A stretch of 64,000 nt of DNA. It comes from Phlebiopsis flavidoalba (Eukaryota > Basidiomycota > Agaricomycetes > Polyporales > Phanerochaetaceae). Every line of letters starts with the position of its first letter. Position 1 is the stretch's first letter. This document shows positions 52,959-64,000 of the stretch, piece by piece. Location: NCBI GenBank assembly GCA_035772785.1, contig JAOCPU010000028.1, positions 124,001 through 188,000 on the forward strand, read 5' to 3'. The position numbers were made by a program, and so were the translations under genes. Under the pieces are notes generated by a model. The model was not told the DNA's origin. It did not search any database and was given only the letters and a program-made list of their open reading frames with translations.

Positions 52959-54549
52959 GTCTCCCCGATGGTCGAGAGTTTCTGGGACCTGTGGGTGATC
53001 TTCGTGAAGGCTGCATAATTAAAGTAAAAAGAAAAAGATTAAAGCGTGAAACGAGAGAAAGTGGATTGGGGGACGAAAGGATAACGAAGGAGGGCTCCCT
53101 GGGGAAGAGACGAAGAAAAGAGATCTCCCGCTATCCAAGGACAGCCGAGTACTTCTATCCCAGGACCATGGATCTGGCCGAGAACCAGTTCGCGTTGACC
53201 CCGTCACGTCAAAGGACCCATCAACATCTTGCGCCAAAAAGCAGGAACAGTAAACTTTGAAACAACCGCTCACCGCCGCGTCGTCCGAGCCTTTGATTTG
53301 CTCCTCTCTGCGCCCGCCCGGGTGCGCGTCACCGCCCTCACAAGTCACCCGCCGAGGGAATTGTTTTGGATACCGGTCGGACGGGCAGTGCGATGCAAAT
53401 TTCTGCCCACGCAATGCATACCAGGAAATTCACGGTCTAACTCGCAGCGTATAGCCGGGTAGAGAGGGTACAGACGACCCGCAATGACGCGGGCCTCAGG
53501 TATGGCTTCGGAGCGAGCGACACGACATGGCCATGGGGTAACCACGCGTAAAAGGGCGGGAGACTTGCGGGACGCCCATGTTGACATTGCAGGATCGCCT
53601 CGGGCGGCGTGGCTCTCATTGCACAGCATCAGTCCCGAGGTCGGACAAAGGGAGGTATGTAGCGGAGCCGACAGCGCCTTGCGGTAAAAACAAAACTGCA
53701 ATATCATATCTGAAACTCGGATTCAGCAGGGTACAGCGCCTCGTTACTGTATGATAAGACACTGCGAGAGGCATGGGGGAGTCTAAAAGCAACGTATGGT
53801 TTATGTGTGATACACAGGAACGTAGAAGGGAGAATGTGGCAGCAGCACAATAACAAGAGACCACGAATAAATCTATCGCATGAATAGCATGGGCTCCCTG
53901 TGAAGGCCAACCGGATCCGTATAGCACCAACAGCTTGACAAGTACGACCAGCGTAGTTTGGTCGCATTGCTCAAAGTGGTGTGCATAGAGAATAGTACGT
54001 TTGAGTTGTTCATGCGTACCGATCCAAAACTCTTCTCTCGACAGAAAGACCGTTGTCTTGGAGGATAAGAAGGAGATATTTGCAAGGAACATCATTGGGA
54101 CATTCGCAACTTCATTAGAGCAAGAAAGAAGGAGGACAAGGATCTCAGATCAAGCGGGAAGATAGAGCCAGGCTATGAACAGAGAAGAACTCAGTTCGTG
54201 AAGGGAGTAGATTCGTACTTGCTCAAGGCGCGACCGCGCAGAACACTTGGGCTTAAATATGTGACGCGTGACTGATGCGTCCTGTGACTGATCGCACGGA
54301 TCGCGTCCTATCGCGTCTGGCGCCGTTTGGCCAGCTCCGACCTTACTTTATCCCCCGACCGCGCTGCGTTAGGCGTGCCACAGCGGACGTTCTCACACCT
54401 TAGCTCAGGCTTTGAGCCAGTGCTCTTCCCGAAGACAATCTCCGCCCCATTCTACAGTCGACCCCTGTGGCCCGCATACCCGAACGCCACTGAGAACGGA
54501 ACCTCTGCATTGCACATCTTACAGAGGCCGTACAGAATAACTCCCCCCC
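52959..54549. other. no gene recognised
   Basis: A 159-codon minus frame (53616-54095) and a Lys/Arg-rich plus frame (52991-53260) have no recognisable motifs. Probable divergent promoters of the DUF3433 gene and the F-box gene. Confidence 0.4.
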
Positions 54550-56120
54550 ATGACCACAGTAAGTGAAGCATATCCAGCTGTGATACAAACTCCTTACACT
54601 CTACGCTAGATTAAGACGCCGCGAGGATCGAATCCTCCGGGCACTCCAAACTCGAAACCCCTCGAAATTGCCCGAGGGACCGCACGCCTTCCACCAGAAT
54701 TATGCGACATGGTCGTCGATTTTCTCCACGATGATAATGAAACTCTGTCAACCTGTACACTCGTATGCCGATCGTGGCGTCGTGCTGCGATGGTACCACC
54801 TCTTCGAGTTTATTCACGTACAGCGCAATGAGGGGCTCGACACCTTCATTACCTACCTCACGGAAACCCCGAGTGTTCGCGCATACATAAAGGATCTATT
54901 CTTGGACGGCTTCATGGAAGAATTGTACACTCAAGATACTATCGATTCGTCTTTCCTCCGCGCAGTGTCGGCGTTACTGCCTCAGGTTCGTACGATCGCC
55001 ATCTGCAAACTGCCAATGGAGCCCCTCTCCATCGGATACCGAACCTATAACAGCTTCTACGGCACAGCAGCGAATCGATTTGTTATCTTTGGAGCTGCGC
55101 TTGACGATGCTGTCCTTTATTGCGGAAAGTGAAGACCCGCGACATAAGTTCCGCGTCCTTCAACATTTTGCTGAGATCCGCCACCTTTACCTTGGCAACA
55201 TCTCTGGCTGGGTCATTTTGACATTGCCTTTGACGAGGTGGGACCAAATCGACTCTGGGCGTACTATTGATTCTGGCCAGCCTACCCAAGTACAATTGCT
55301 GACTCTGTCGATGTCGAACATATGCCTCAACTTCCTCCAGTATTTGCGCGTACAGCCATTCATGAAATCGCTCTCCGCTTTGCACATCATAGACCTTTTC
55401 CACGCTGAACACTTACGCAATCACGAGGATCTACATTTCATAGCAGTATTTCTTCGAGGTCCATTGCGGTCGTCTCTGCGTGACTTTCATATGGAATTGC
55501 CCCGACTTTGGGACCATGGTAAGCTTATAGATCATGGTGACCGCGATGGCCCCTCCAATACTCAGTTTTAAAACCTTCGTCAGATACCGTGGAGGTTTAT
55601 GACCAGCTGGACTTGTCACACTGCACCGCCTTGACAAGCATCGGCCTGTGGATGCATCGTCACTGGGAGCGTATCGTTTTTGAGGAGGAACTCGACACAC
55701 AAGATCAAGCTACGCAGGTCGAGCAAGGTGTGAATCAACCAGAGCCCCAAGCAGAACCGCCGGCCGCTCCCGCTCAAGTAGAACAAGGCACCCAGACTGA
55801 ACCCGCCGCTACGTCAGTTGCACCTTTCAGCGCAGAGGAGTGAGGGAGGAAAGTGCCCGTCTATCTGCTCTCACGACTCCCTCCCTCCATCGCGGCAGTG
55901 TCCCTGCATATCGAGTTTGGCGATACGCCTGAGGATCTCGATCACGGACTAGACTGGGAAGCTCTGGAATATGCCCTTGTTGAAGCTGCCGAACCTCGCG
56001 GATGTCTACATCCGCAAATTGAAGAAGCGTTCGTCCTGGGCATGGTGGACGAAAGCTCAGCACGACTTTATTATGCGCAAGCTACCCACTTTACGAGAGA
56101 AGAGAATTTTGTGCCTTTGA
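54550..56120 (+). CDS. F-box protein with C-terminal LRR-like region
   Basis: Probable SCF substrate receptor. Exon 1 has only nine coding bases (ATG ACC ACA, 54550-54558), then a 51-nt GT-AG intron (54559-54609). Exon 2 runs open into the F-box LPPELCDMVVDFLHDDNETL, STCTLVCRSWRRAA and VPPLRVY (about 54690-54810). A one-base shift follows, and the next frame (54668-55132) carries FITYLTETPSVRAYIKDLFL and the start of leucine-rich repeats. Further LRR-like blocks occur at 55150-55560 (FAEIRHLYLGNIS, LSALHIIDLFHAEHL). Then come CTALTSIGLWMHR and an acidic Gln/Pro/Ala linker (about 55690-55840), YLLSRLPPSIAAVSLHIEFG, and a basic end KLPTLREKRILCL with a likely stop at 56118-56120. Four or more frame changes or short introns occur. 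Confidence 0.7.
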
Positions 56121-56655
56121 TAAGTACTATGCTCTTCGCAAAACAGGCTATACATAGCTCCTAACTTGCGAATTTGCAGTTCCTAGACCATCAGGTATCG
56201 TGGTGTAAATGTTCTCGTAAATGTGATAAGACGCCATCCTTTCTGTGAGTTGATCTCAGGCACTGAAAGTTGTGTGCTCACTTGCCCCTACCAGTCTGCT
56301 TCAATTTGCCAGTGGACTTCGCTACCTTTGCCTCTTCTTGCTGTCGTCGCTCGTCTTGCTGCTCTTTATCAAAGTCTACGATGGAATTGATCTCTACTTT
56401 ATCAGTAGTTCTAGTACACTCTGCAACCTCCGAGTCATATAGAATCAAATAATTATTGCCCTCTGACTATGTCCACAATGACACTATACTATATTACGAT
56501 GCTGTCTGTGCTCTTCTCCGCTGCGTCTAAGTCACCCTAAGTCACCGGGGTAGGCTGTAACCCTAACCTCACTGAAGCTACCGTGACGGCCATCCCCCCG
56601 AATTACTTGTGAACGCTGCCGTGCACGCGAAGGACCTCCACCAAGCTCATCCGCC
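56121..56655. other. intergenic
   Basis: Short region between the F-box gene and ATP synthase subunit K. Promoter of the latter; no other gene seen. Confidence 0.5.
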
Positions 56656-57084
56656 ATGTCCTAGTGCGTTCACCCTACCAGGCGTACCATGTACCTCGAA
56701 TATTAACAATTCATGCAGCATCATCGCTGGCCGTGCCATCAAGAACGAATACCTCGCGTTGGGCACCCTCGGCTTGACCGGACTGCTCACCTCGCTGTCC
56801 CTCGGCGGAGGCAAGAAGGAGGCGGCCGCCGCCCTCGGGTGTGAAGCAGACCATTGAGCAGGTCAAGGAGGCTGTGAAGTTTGAGTCGAGCTCGAGGTAT
56901 GTCGCTGTTCTCGTTTTTGAGATGGCAGCGGAGTTAACTGTGTTCGTGTTTAACAGCGAGGAGGAGCAGTTGTACGTGTCTAATGCATATTCAACGTTTG
57001 AGAGCACCTCAACCAGAACTAATCAGGATGAACAGCATCAAGAACTTCATTGCCGAGGCAGAGAAGAAGGAGTCAAAGCACTAG
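56656..57084 (+). CDS. ATP19: mitochondrial F1Fo-ATP synthase subunit K
   Basis: Small Fo/dimer-associated subunit of the inner mitochondrial membrane. The first coding exon is eight bases (ATGTCCTA, 56656-56663). A 55-nt intron (56664-56718) follows, and exon 2 completes MSYIIAGRAIKNEYLALGTL and GLTGLLT, matching the G.AI....LA.GTLGL.GLL pattern of yeast Atp19. A Gly/Lys linker, VKQTIEQVKEAVKFESSS and two more introns precede SEEEQL and MNSIKNFIAEAEKKESKH, with a stop at 57082-57084. The C-terminal EEE(K/Q)..I.N(Y/F) helix also matches the family. One extra base near 56838 shifts the frame between the linker and VKQT; in a conserved gene this is probably an error. Confidence 0.85.
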
Positions 57085-57470
57085 ACGAAAACTGTGTACC
57101 CTTCGCACTTTTAGATGTCCAGCTTCACGCACACCTTGCACGAATGATACACACAACAAAATCTACTCCATTTTATGTCCGAGTTCTGAGTGCGCCCAAA
57201 TTATGTTTCACGGCGTCGGCAGGGTACAGACCTATGTTGCGGTCCCGCCAGTCTTACATACATACCTGATTCGGTTACCATCACATCTTGACCTGAGCCC
57301 GCTTCAGCTTTCGAACCGACCCTTGTTTTCTTTCCTTACCTACTCCTTTACCTACCCCCCAACAACGGCTGCCACCTCTTGAGGAATTCGCCAGCCATTT
57401 CTCTCCTTGTCCTCGTGCATTGGACGTGTTGCATACATACTGTCATTACGACCTCCTCGCGGTCGAGATT
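57085..57470. other. intergenic, pyrimidine-rich
   Basis: CT-rich sequence typical of a fungal promoter or leader for the gene starting at 57471. Confidence 0.45.
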
Positions 57471-59226
57471 ATGAGCGCTGCACCAGCGACTCCATCCTCG
57501 CCTTCAGTTACCTCGCCAACTGTGGGCCCTCGACCGCGCTGCAGCTACTCGAAAGCAATCTCTCTAATGGCCCTACTTCGCCCTACGTCAGGTACTATCA
57601 CCACGAACGACCTCGTCACTAGGGCTCTCGACACCACCGCCCAGCGCTCGCAGCTTCAAAGCATCGAATCCCGCGACGACAGTCGTCTATCTCATACTTT
57701 CCTAGCGACCATATAGATTTGCGGCCACCGTCAAGAGGACAGTACGTTTTGGGGCGGAGAATGAACTCCTTGGGTATCTGGGCTGTTGATGGATCGGCGA
57801 GTGCTGCTGGTCGAGCAAAAGGAGATAGGAGAAGTCTGGGGGTCATTTACGAGGGATGCTGCCCCGCCAATGTCACCCGGGCCGACAGTGTCGACCACGG
57901 GCCTCTCACGCTGACGGAGAAGTACGTGCTTCATTGTGTCATACCTTCTCTGCTGCTCACGCGATGCTTAAAGACACGCGGACCTTCTGCAATTCATTGC
58001 GCAGAAGGAGTCGAAATGCCTCGAACTGCGCTCGCAGCTTGCTGTACATGAAGCCGAGCTGTCAGAGCTCAAACGCAAATGGGAGCGGATTGTCAGCAGA
58101 GGCATGGACCGCGCATATAACACGTCGTCTCTCACCCCAAGTCGGCCACCAGGCCTCAACGGGACATCTACAAAACGCCTCTGCATCTGCGGTCTCCGCT
58201 ATCATACCTACCGCCAATGCAGCTATCAAAGAGGGTGTCCGTCTCATCGCTGCTGGACTCGATATCTCAGCATCAGAGCCGTCGTCGCCGCCCGCCTTCT
58301 CGCCTCCCGCCGTGCCCATTTCCGGCATCGCGACCGTCTCGCGCGCGACGATGGCCTCGGCAGCGGCACTTGAAGAAGGCTGCGAACAGGCACGCTGCTA
58401 CACCTTGAACCCAGAGCACGAGCTCTACCTCGACGTCCACGACGTCTACCTCTGCAAGCCAGTAGGCTCTCTCAGTCGTCGTCGGCTCTCCGTCCCTGAT
58501 GTCAGCGCTGACGCTCGAAGAGGCCCCCGTGGAGGTTGTGAAGAAAGCGCGTCGCTGCGTCGTGCTTGAGTCCGTAGAAGAAGGAAAGCCAGCTGTCCTC
58601 GCCGAGGGAGTACAGGATTGGCTCCCCGCTCTCGCCAAGGTCGAGCCTGCGCCGGAGATCGAAGGATGTGGAACCGAGGCCGTCGTCGCCGAGGATGTCC
58701 CACCCAGGTAGACGAATGCGTGGGCCGTGACTACGGGGCCTCTCGTCCTCCTGTCGCTAGCAAGGCGCCCATGTCACCTCGCGTCGCCGGGTGTGGATTG
58801 GATAGTGTGAGCAATAGCGTCGGCAAGAAGTGGGAAGAGATTCAGCGTGGAGATACGTACGTCCACATCCGTCGCTTCTTCTTCTGCTGTAGCTTACTGA
58901 GGCGAATTTCCCCGCAGTTTCACACAAAATCCCAGAAGCGCTGCGCATCCTTGCTGCTGTCGGACGTATCCCAGTCGTTCTTTGCCGCGCTTGCCTCGCC
59001 CAAACCGCAGTCTGGATTCTCCACGACCGGGCGACCATCTCCCCTCTCCATCATCCCATCTTCCAGTTTTCTACCTCGCTTCTCGACGACGAATCGGACC
59101 ACGACAACGCCACACGGCCTCTGGGTGCGGTTCTCATCCCACCGCCGTTGGCTCCTCCCCCGTCCCTTCCTCCCTGTCCACATCCCTCCCGCAACTCAAG
59201 ACTTTGACGACGACTGGAACTGGTAA
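57471..59226 (+). CDS. DUF4048-like protein
   Basis: Starts at ATG 57471 with a Ser/Pro/Thr-rich segment. A short coiled coil (FIAQKESKCLELRSQLAVHE followed by LSELKRKWERIVSRGMDRA) lies at about 57985-58110. KEGVRLIAAGLDISASEPSS (about 58230-58290) follows, then a Pro-rich stretch and ALTLEEAPVEVVKKARR with EEGKPAVLAEGVQDWLP (about 58505-58625). The C-terminal part carries GKKWEEIQRG, KSQKRASLLLSDVSQSFF and AALASPKP, and ends in a DFDDDWNW tail (stop 59224-59226). The coiled coil, KKWEE block and acidic WNW end fit basidiomycete DUF4048-type proteins as I recall them; function unknown. Frame changes and short introns break it at about 57700, 58380, 58700 and 58880. Confidence 0.5.
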
Positions 59227-59607
59227 TCCACTCACGGCACACACGACCCACACCCATTTTTTTCTTTCTTGTTCGGTGTGCTATCTTTCTTTGGGCCTGT
59301 CCGCGACAGGTGGTATTATTCGGATTCCTCTAGCATTCACTGTTAATCGCCAGCATGCATTCGCTCTTTTATACACCACGCATAGTATTGTACTGCATGT
59401 CACTCTTTCTATCGGATGTTTCAGTCGCTCGGATTCAACGGCTATGAATGTCTGTGAGCCCTTACACCAATGGCCCAGCCCTCCCTCGTTAATGTGATAT
59501 TGAGGTACGCCAAACGCGTCCACATGACACCGCGCGCCTCTCGAAACACGGAGTGCATATCGCGTTAATTGAAACTTACTCACTCTTTTTTGCTCAGTAC
59601 TCTAACC

Positions 59608-60213
59608 ATGACGCCGCAGATTGTTCCACAGCCCAGACGCGCTCACCCGCCCATGCCGGTCTTCTCGCAGGCAAACACCATATCGCGAGGGATGGTGTAT
59701 GTATCTGGGAACATTGGATGCAATCGCGATCCTCTGCGCCCCACCCCCCACCCTCGTCGAGGGGTCGGCATACAGGCGCAGACGGTGAGTTCTTGCAGCT
59801 CTCTACGTCCTGCCTATGTTGATGAGATTTTGCAGCGCGCAGCGGTTGGAGAACATGGCCAAGTCCTCCCGCGCTGCAGGCTCCGGTCTCGAGCATATCG
59901 TCAAAAGCAAACATCTACCTCACCGACATGGCCAACTTTGCGCCCTATGAACGAGATCTACCAGATAATAAATTTTGACCCAGGCGCGTCGGGTTTTCAT
60001 CACAACCAACCTAGGGCAACGTGCTGATTCTGCCACAGTTCTTTGACAAAGACGCCATGCCTGCGCGGGTACGTGATTCGCCGATATCTTTGGATGTACT
60101 TTGACGTTTTCCGCGCGCCCGTTTGGTGTGTGCAGACCTGCATCGGCGTCCAGGCACTCCCGCGTTGGGCGCGGATGTTGAGATTGAGTGCATTTGCAGA
60201 GATACCGCAGTAA
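59608..60213 (+). CDS. RidA/YjgF/UK114 family enamine/imine deaminase (Mmf1/Hmf1-like)
   Basis: Hydrolyses reactive enamine/imine intermediates (such as 2-aminoacrylate) made by amino-acid enzymes; acts as a trimer in cytosol or mitochondria. The start MTPQIV is at 59608. PVFSQANTISRGMVYVSGNI follows, then GG.GIQAQT before an intron at about 59786-59835. Next are GSGLEHIVKANIYLTDMANF and MNEIYQ, then two introns around FFDKDAMPAR (60035-60069). The last exon encodes TCIGVQALPRGADVEIEC, which carries the family's conserved Cys-Ile-Gly-Val and the Arg/Glu of the active-site pocket, ending at TAA 60211. Small shifts occur near 59720, 59870, 59905 and 60194 (TTT for TT). Length is about 130 residues, normal for the family. 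Confidence 0.85.
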
Positions 60214-61364
60214 AAACTACCAGGACTTGTCGATGGTGGGACTGCGGTCGAATTTAACGTTCGATCTGCACGCGCCGATCAAGCTCAAGCTCAAGCTCGC
60301 TACTAAAACTGAACCTTGAAAGCAATTTATTTTATATTTCATGTAAAAAACTATTTTAGATTTTATTCTCTCAATCGTGGATAGATGAATCCTTGCAAAT
60401 GTCATCGACCAAGAATAGATTGGGCACTACCATCTGAATATAGTTGAACGCCACCCAAAGCGGGCGCCTAACCGATGTGGCCCGCACTGGCCAGGGTAGA
60501 GTCTGAGAGGTAGATCAAGTACATATGGGCGGAACACAACGATGAAAAGGAGAAGGGATTTTTTTTAATCGTACGAACTACTCAAACAACTCTATTAATG
60601 CTTCTAGCGGGGCGTCACATCACTAAAGTCTGCGGGCAGTGCGCACTGTATCCGACGGAGGAAATGAGTGTGTTTCATTGAATTTGACTACCGCTGCTAC
60701 TCAGTTTAATGTAAACAGCGAATAGATGGATCCTCGTGATTTCACATAAATTATCGCGATGAACATCGTAGCTCGCCTTCCAGATGGGTTAGAGAGCGAT
60801 GGGTGTTTAAAAATTATATTTGGGTACAACGACGGATCGCTGCTGAGAGGGATTCGCAGGACAGCTAATTTGTGTACATGAAACTTTTGTGCGTCGAATT
60901 GTAGAACAGCCATGAGCATAACGAGCATCGACCAACACAGCAAAGCCACCCTTGCTAGCGCTTGTGTGAATTGCAAAACTTGCCTCCTGCCACCACTCGC
61001 ACCGCGGGACGCGCTGGAACAAACTCACAAGGCTGCGCGATAAAGGACCCGAAAGATATACCGATGCCATCGCAGAATTTCCCGCAAGAGGCATGTCGTG
61101 TCGGAGTGTGCTGTCACGTTGTGATACTGGTTGGAAGTCTGCCCATGAGGCTCAGCCCGCTCCAGGTTCACGAGGAAGCGCACCTTTTGCTTATGGCGTC
61201 CCAGACTTTCCAACTTTCTTCGCCCGGTCTGTCTTGCCCTACAGCACTAGCGGACGTGTCCCCCAGCGGCGAATCCCCGTCGAGCAACCTCGCTGGTACA
61301 TAAAACCCTGCGTCGCGTGGAATCGCCCCGCGATTCGACCTCTGCCTGCTCCCCCCCCTTCAGG
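60214..61364. other. intergenic
   Basis: No gene recognised. A short (AAGCTC)n run lies near 60282. The segment before 61365, with a TATA-like ACATAAAACC near 61299, should be the GH16 promoter. Confidence 0.45.
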
Positions 61365-62991
61365 ATGCGGAGGGCTTTGTGGCGCTGGGGAAGTGTGCTA
61401 TTCTTGGGCCGGACGTTCGCGTTCGATGTCGTTGAGGGACTACTCTGGGGCTAAGCACTTCTTCGCCAAAGGATGGGACTTGTGACGTTGGTACTGGGAT
61501 AATCTCACACTTGGTGCGTTTCAGTCGCCAGAGCAAGCCTGGAACTCGAAGCTGAAGATAACGAGTGAACAAATGTAGGTGATGTCTGGTGGTTTGAACC
61601 AGACAGAAAGGCGACGACGGCCTGAGAGGATTGTTCGCATATATCAACAGACGCGGGTAATGCCTCATCCTGAAAGTGGACAATACGAACCACACCGTCG
61701 GCAAACCAAACGACAAACGAAAACCACAGTACGTCAAAACTTCTATCCTGCGAGCGTTCCCACACTCTAATGAACTTCAGGTCCGAATCACGACCTCGGA
61801 GACTTTTAACGACTACGGCCAGCACACATCTGGACATCACATACGACGCGTGCACATCCCGCCGTACGGCTGCTACCTGTGTGGCACCCGCGGTTCTGGT
61901 CCAAGGGCACGCTCCCTTTGGACCCAATGACGGCTGAGATCGACATTCATCATCGAAGAGCATCAACCTCAACCCGAACAACCAGATGGCGCTCCACACC
62001 ACCGTGGCTTGCTTCCACGCGCGGCGGATGTGGCCCAGACGGGGGGCGCCAGTGCGGGGCTGGACTGTGGCACTGGCTTCTGGGTGTGTTGTGGTTGAGA
62101 ATCAGCAGACGAATAGCTATGAGAGTGGGTTTGCCCGGCGGCGGGCGGTGGAGGTGCTGGGCGACGCAGTTTGATTACAGTGGCATATAGTGAGTCCTTC
62201 AGGGCCAAAGTTGTCATGGGACTTCTCCGTGTGACCTTTTTGTAGTATTTGGTTCTGCGAGTGTAAGTCGAAGGTCACTCAGCGTCTTGCGGGACACAAA
62301 GAAACTAACTCCTCGACGTAGAGACCCAAACGTACACTGCCTCGATATCCCACGCACAACTGCACATCGCAAACGTCATCGATCGACATCTCACAATGGG
62401 GCACGCCTTCGGCTTCGTATCCTGGGGTGAAACCCACAGTGTGAAATATGACCCTTAGTACTTTACGCCGCGACAGCAGCTCGTGTTGGACATCACTCTC
62501 TGTGGTGACTGGTAAGTGCTGCATCCGTGCTTCTACTTCTGCCTAATTAAGCAAACTCATGGATTGTAGGGCCGGTGTTCCCTCGATATACGGGCCAGTC
62601 TCAGTGTGGGAGCGCAGGACCCAACGCGGTAGCTGCGTATGTCTTCTTTTCACATTTTCCATTTCCACATCCTTTTAACTCACTTTCCCCGTAGTACATG
62701 GATAATGTGGTCGGACCTGGTAGTCCGAAATACGACAATGCCTACTTCGAAATTTCCTAACGTTCGAACCTACACCAACTCAAGTCGACCGTCGTCCCAC
62801 CGGCCCAGCCCACAGTGACAACTTCCGGGACCCTCACCATAACTGAGTCTCAGCCGACCAGCTCTAACGAGACGACTCAACCTACCACAGCCGACCCCGA
62901 CCCTAGCGGGCGATTCAACAACGGGACCCCGACAGTCCCTGTCAGGGCAATAGCAATACAACTCAGCGGCAGCTGCAGGAGCTTGCAGTGA
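61365..62991 (+). CDS. GH16 family glucanase with Ser/Thr-rich tail
   Basis: Secreted or wall-bound beta-1,3(4)-glucanase-type hydrolase or transglycosylase. The start ATG at 61365 gives a signal-like segment (MRRALWRWGSVLFLGRTFAF). DYSGAKHFFAKGWD and YWDNLTLG follow before an intron. Later blocks are VRITTSETFNDYG and PYGC.WPAFWSKGT. The catalytic motif E-I-D-I-..-E (61936-61960) has an inserted base between ATT and ATC. NNQMALHTTVACFHA, GCVVVENQQTNSYESGFA, ATQFDYSGI, QLVLDITLCGDWAGVPSIYG and VVGPGSPKYDNAYFEIS complete the fold. The stop after FEIS (62758) is caused by one extra A, after which V-RTYTN continues. A Ser/Thr/Pro-rich region TSGTLTITESQPTSSNETTQ then runs to TGA 62989-62991, typical of a glycosylated stalk. 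Confidence 0.82.
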
Positions 62992-63685
62992 GCTTCTGGT
63001 TCGTGCTCTTCATCTCTCTTGCACTGCGCGTCGGCCGCCCCTTTGCTTCTGTGACGAACATCTATGTGCGATGGACATTGCTACGAGTCTTCAGACGGAC
63101 TTTTCTCCTCGTGGTTTGCGGCTTTTGGGTACTAACGGTTATTCCTCGATTATGAATCTTCGGACATTGCTAGACGGCACCCGGCGCCATTTTATTACAT
63201 ACCTGTAATTTCGTGTGATCTGCGCCTGTACGTAGTAGAACCAGTGAATAACCGCCATTCGCCCCCGACTACTCGCGCCGTGTGAGGGATCAGGTGGCGA
63301 CCGTGCAGGGGCACGCAGGGCGTCTCGTGGCGTGCTTTTAACCGTGTCGCGGAAGTTTGTCTGGTTGCAGTTTTGCGATTGGCGACGCTTCGCGAGCTCG
63401 CGCTGCTCGGATCTGCAGGCAATACTGTGCTGATCCTGTCTTTTCTTTTTTCTTCTCCTGCGTACAACACGCGGCCGACGTCGAGGAACATGCGTTGCTA
63501 GCGGTTCTGTTTTCGTCCACCTACCATCTCTCTTTTCGCCCCCCCCACAGTCGAGTCATTCGGCGAGGTCCTCTCTCTGTCGACCACAAAACTCGCGCAC
63601 TCGCCACTCGCTCTCGTCTGCACCCCGCTGCTTGCCTCACCTAACCACCCCGTCCACCCCGACCACCAAAAACAACAAAAGGCCC
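62992..63685. other. intergenic, promoter of the carrier gene
   Basis: No gene recognised. The CT-rich stretch at about 63425-63670 resembles a fungal core promoter and leader. Confidence 0.5.
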
Positions 63686-64000
63686 ATGGACGCCTCACCT
63701 GGGGGGACCTTGGCTCCCCCACCACAACATCCCCGCGCCCGTCCGCCGCGCTGCGCGCCGCCAAAGGACGTCGCGTTCGGCAGCGTGAGTCCCGCTCCCC
63801 GCTCGCGCGCCCGCCACGCCCGCACCGCATGCTGAGCCCGCGCCGCGCGCGCCCACCACGCTAGATCGCGGGGATGACGAGCAAGGTGTTTGAGCACCCG
63901 TTCGACCTGCGACCAAGGGTGCGCCTGCAGGCCGCAGGTGCTCGACGCGCGCGCGCCCCCCCCCGCTTTGCGGGCCCGCTCGACTGCCCTCGTGCAGACT
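63686..64000 (+). CDS. mitochondrial carrier protein (ornithine/basic amino-acid carrier-like), partial
   Basis: First exons of an SLC25-type inner-membrane transporter, cut by the window end. ATG 63686 opens MDASPGGTLAPPPQHPRARP, then KDVAFGS, the start of helix 1. An 80-nt GT-AG intron (63785-63864) follows, and exon 2 resumes IAGMTSKVFEHPFDL near 63865-63910 and VRLQ at 63919. P-F-D-L and V-R-L-Q belong to the carrier signature PxD/ExxK/RxR. Here the lysine position is distorted by about three extra bases (63909-63918). RFAGPLDC near the end matches the matrix-loop aromatic/Gly signature. The AFGSIAGM start is reminiscent of the fungal Arg11/Ort1 ornithine carrier branch, but substrate cannot be fixed from this piece. 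Confidence 0.7.

Noticed and set aside
53616..54095. 159-codon minus frame
   Set aside because: No recognisable family, and it lies in a presumed divergent promoter region; length alone is not enough.
54618..54645. T-arm-like GAGGATCGAATCCTC on the plus strand
   Set aside because: It is an internal near-palindrome in the second exon of the F-box gene; no other tRNA arms are present.

Overview
The window is nuclear DNA of a filamentous basidiomycete, most likely an agaricomycete. The evidence is: genes split by many 50-85 nt GT-AG introns, one with a perfect TACTAAC branch site; fungal families such as a Kre9/Knh1-type GPI-anchored cell-wall protein, F-box/LRR proteins, RBR ubiquitin ligases, DUF6533 and DUF3433 membrane proteins and ATP synthase subunit K; and conserved eukaryotic genes (MSH2, ribosomal protein eL20, a RidA family protein, a mitochondrial carrier). 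No prokaryotic operon structure, CRISPR array or integrated virus was seen.

Layout. 0.5-4.6 kb: a truncated RBR-type protein (minus), a GPI-anchored wall protein (plus) and an intron-containing tRNA-His(GUG). 6-10.3 kb: one long plus-strand gene resembling the TcdA/TcdB pore-forming family, carrying a spliceosomal intron. 10.7-11.7 kb: a second, fuller RBR ligase. 11.9-22.4 kb: four tandem minus-strand DUF6533 multi-spanning membrane proteins, with an unresolved insert between copies 2 and 3 and a diverged inverted repeat between copies 3 and 4. 23.7-28.1 kb: eL20 (minus), a two-membrane-segment protein (plus), an F-box protein and a small membrane-anchored ORF (both minus). 28.9-33.0 kb: MSH2 (plus). 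35.2-38.3 kb: a two-RRM RNA-binding protein (plus). 38.8-43.4 kb: gene-poor, one weak gene. 43.4-49.3 kb: two paralogous membrane proteins of unknown family (minus). 50.3-53.0 kb: DUF3433 membrane protein (minus). 54.5-60.2 kb: F-box protein, ATP synthase subunit K, a DUF4048-like protein and a RidA/YjgF protein (all plus). 61.4-63.0 kb: GH16 glucanase (plus). 63.7 kb to the end: start of a mitochondrial carrier (plus, cut by the window edge).

A dominating property is that nearly every recognisable gene, including essential ones (eL20, MSH2, ATP synthase K), is broken by one-base indels. In MSH2 and the RRM gene most are +1 insertions in short homopolymers. The simplest reading is an insertion-prone, unpolished long-read assembly, so broken frames here should not be taken as proof of pseudogenes. 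Coordinates are therefore gene spans, not clean reading frames. Long homopolymers (C28, G18, C15, C12) may share that cause.

The genes do not form one pathway. The most notable elements are the toxin-like pore gene between two RBR genes, the DUF6533 array, and the duplicated unknown membrane-protein family.
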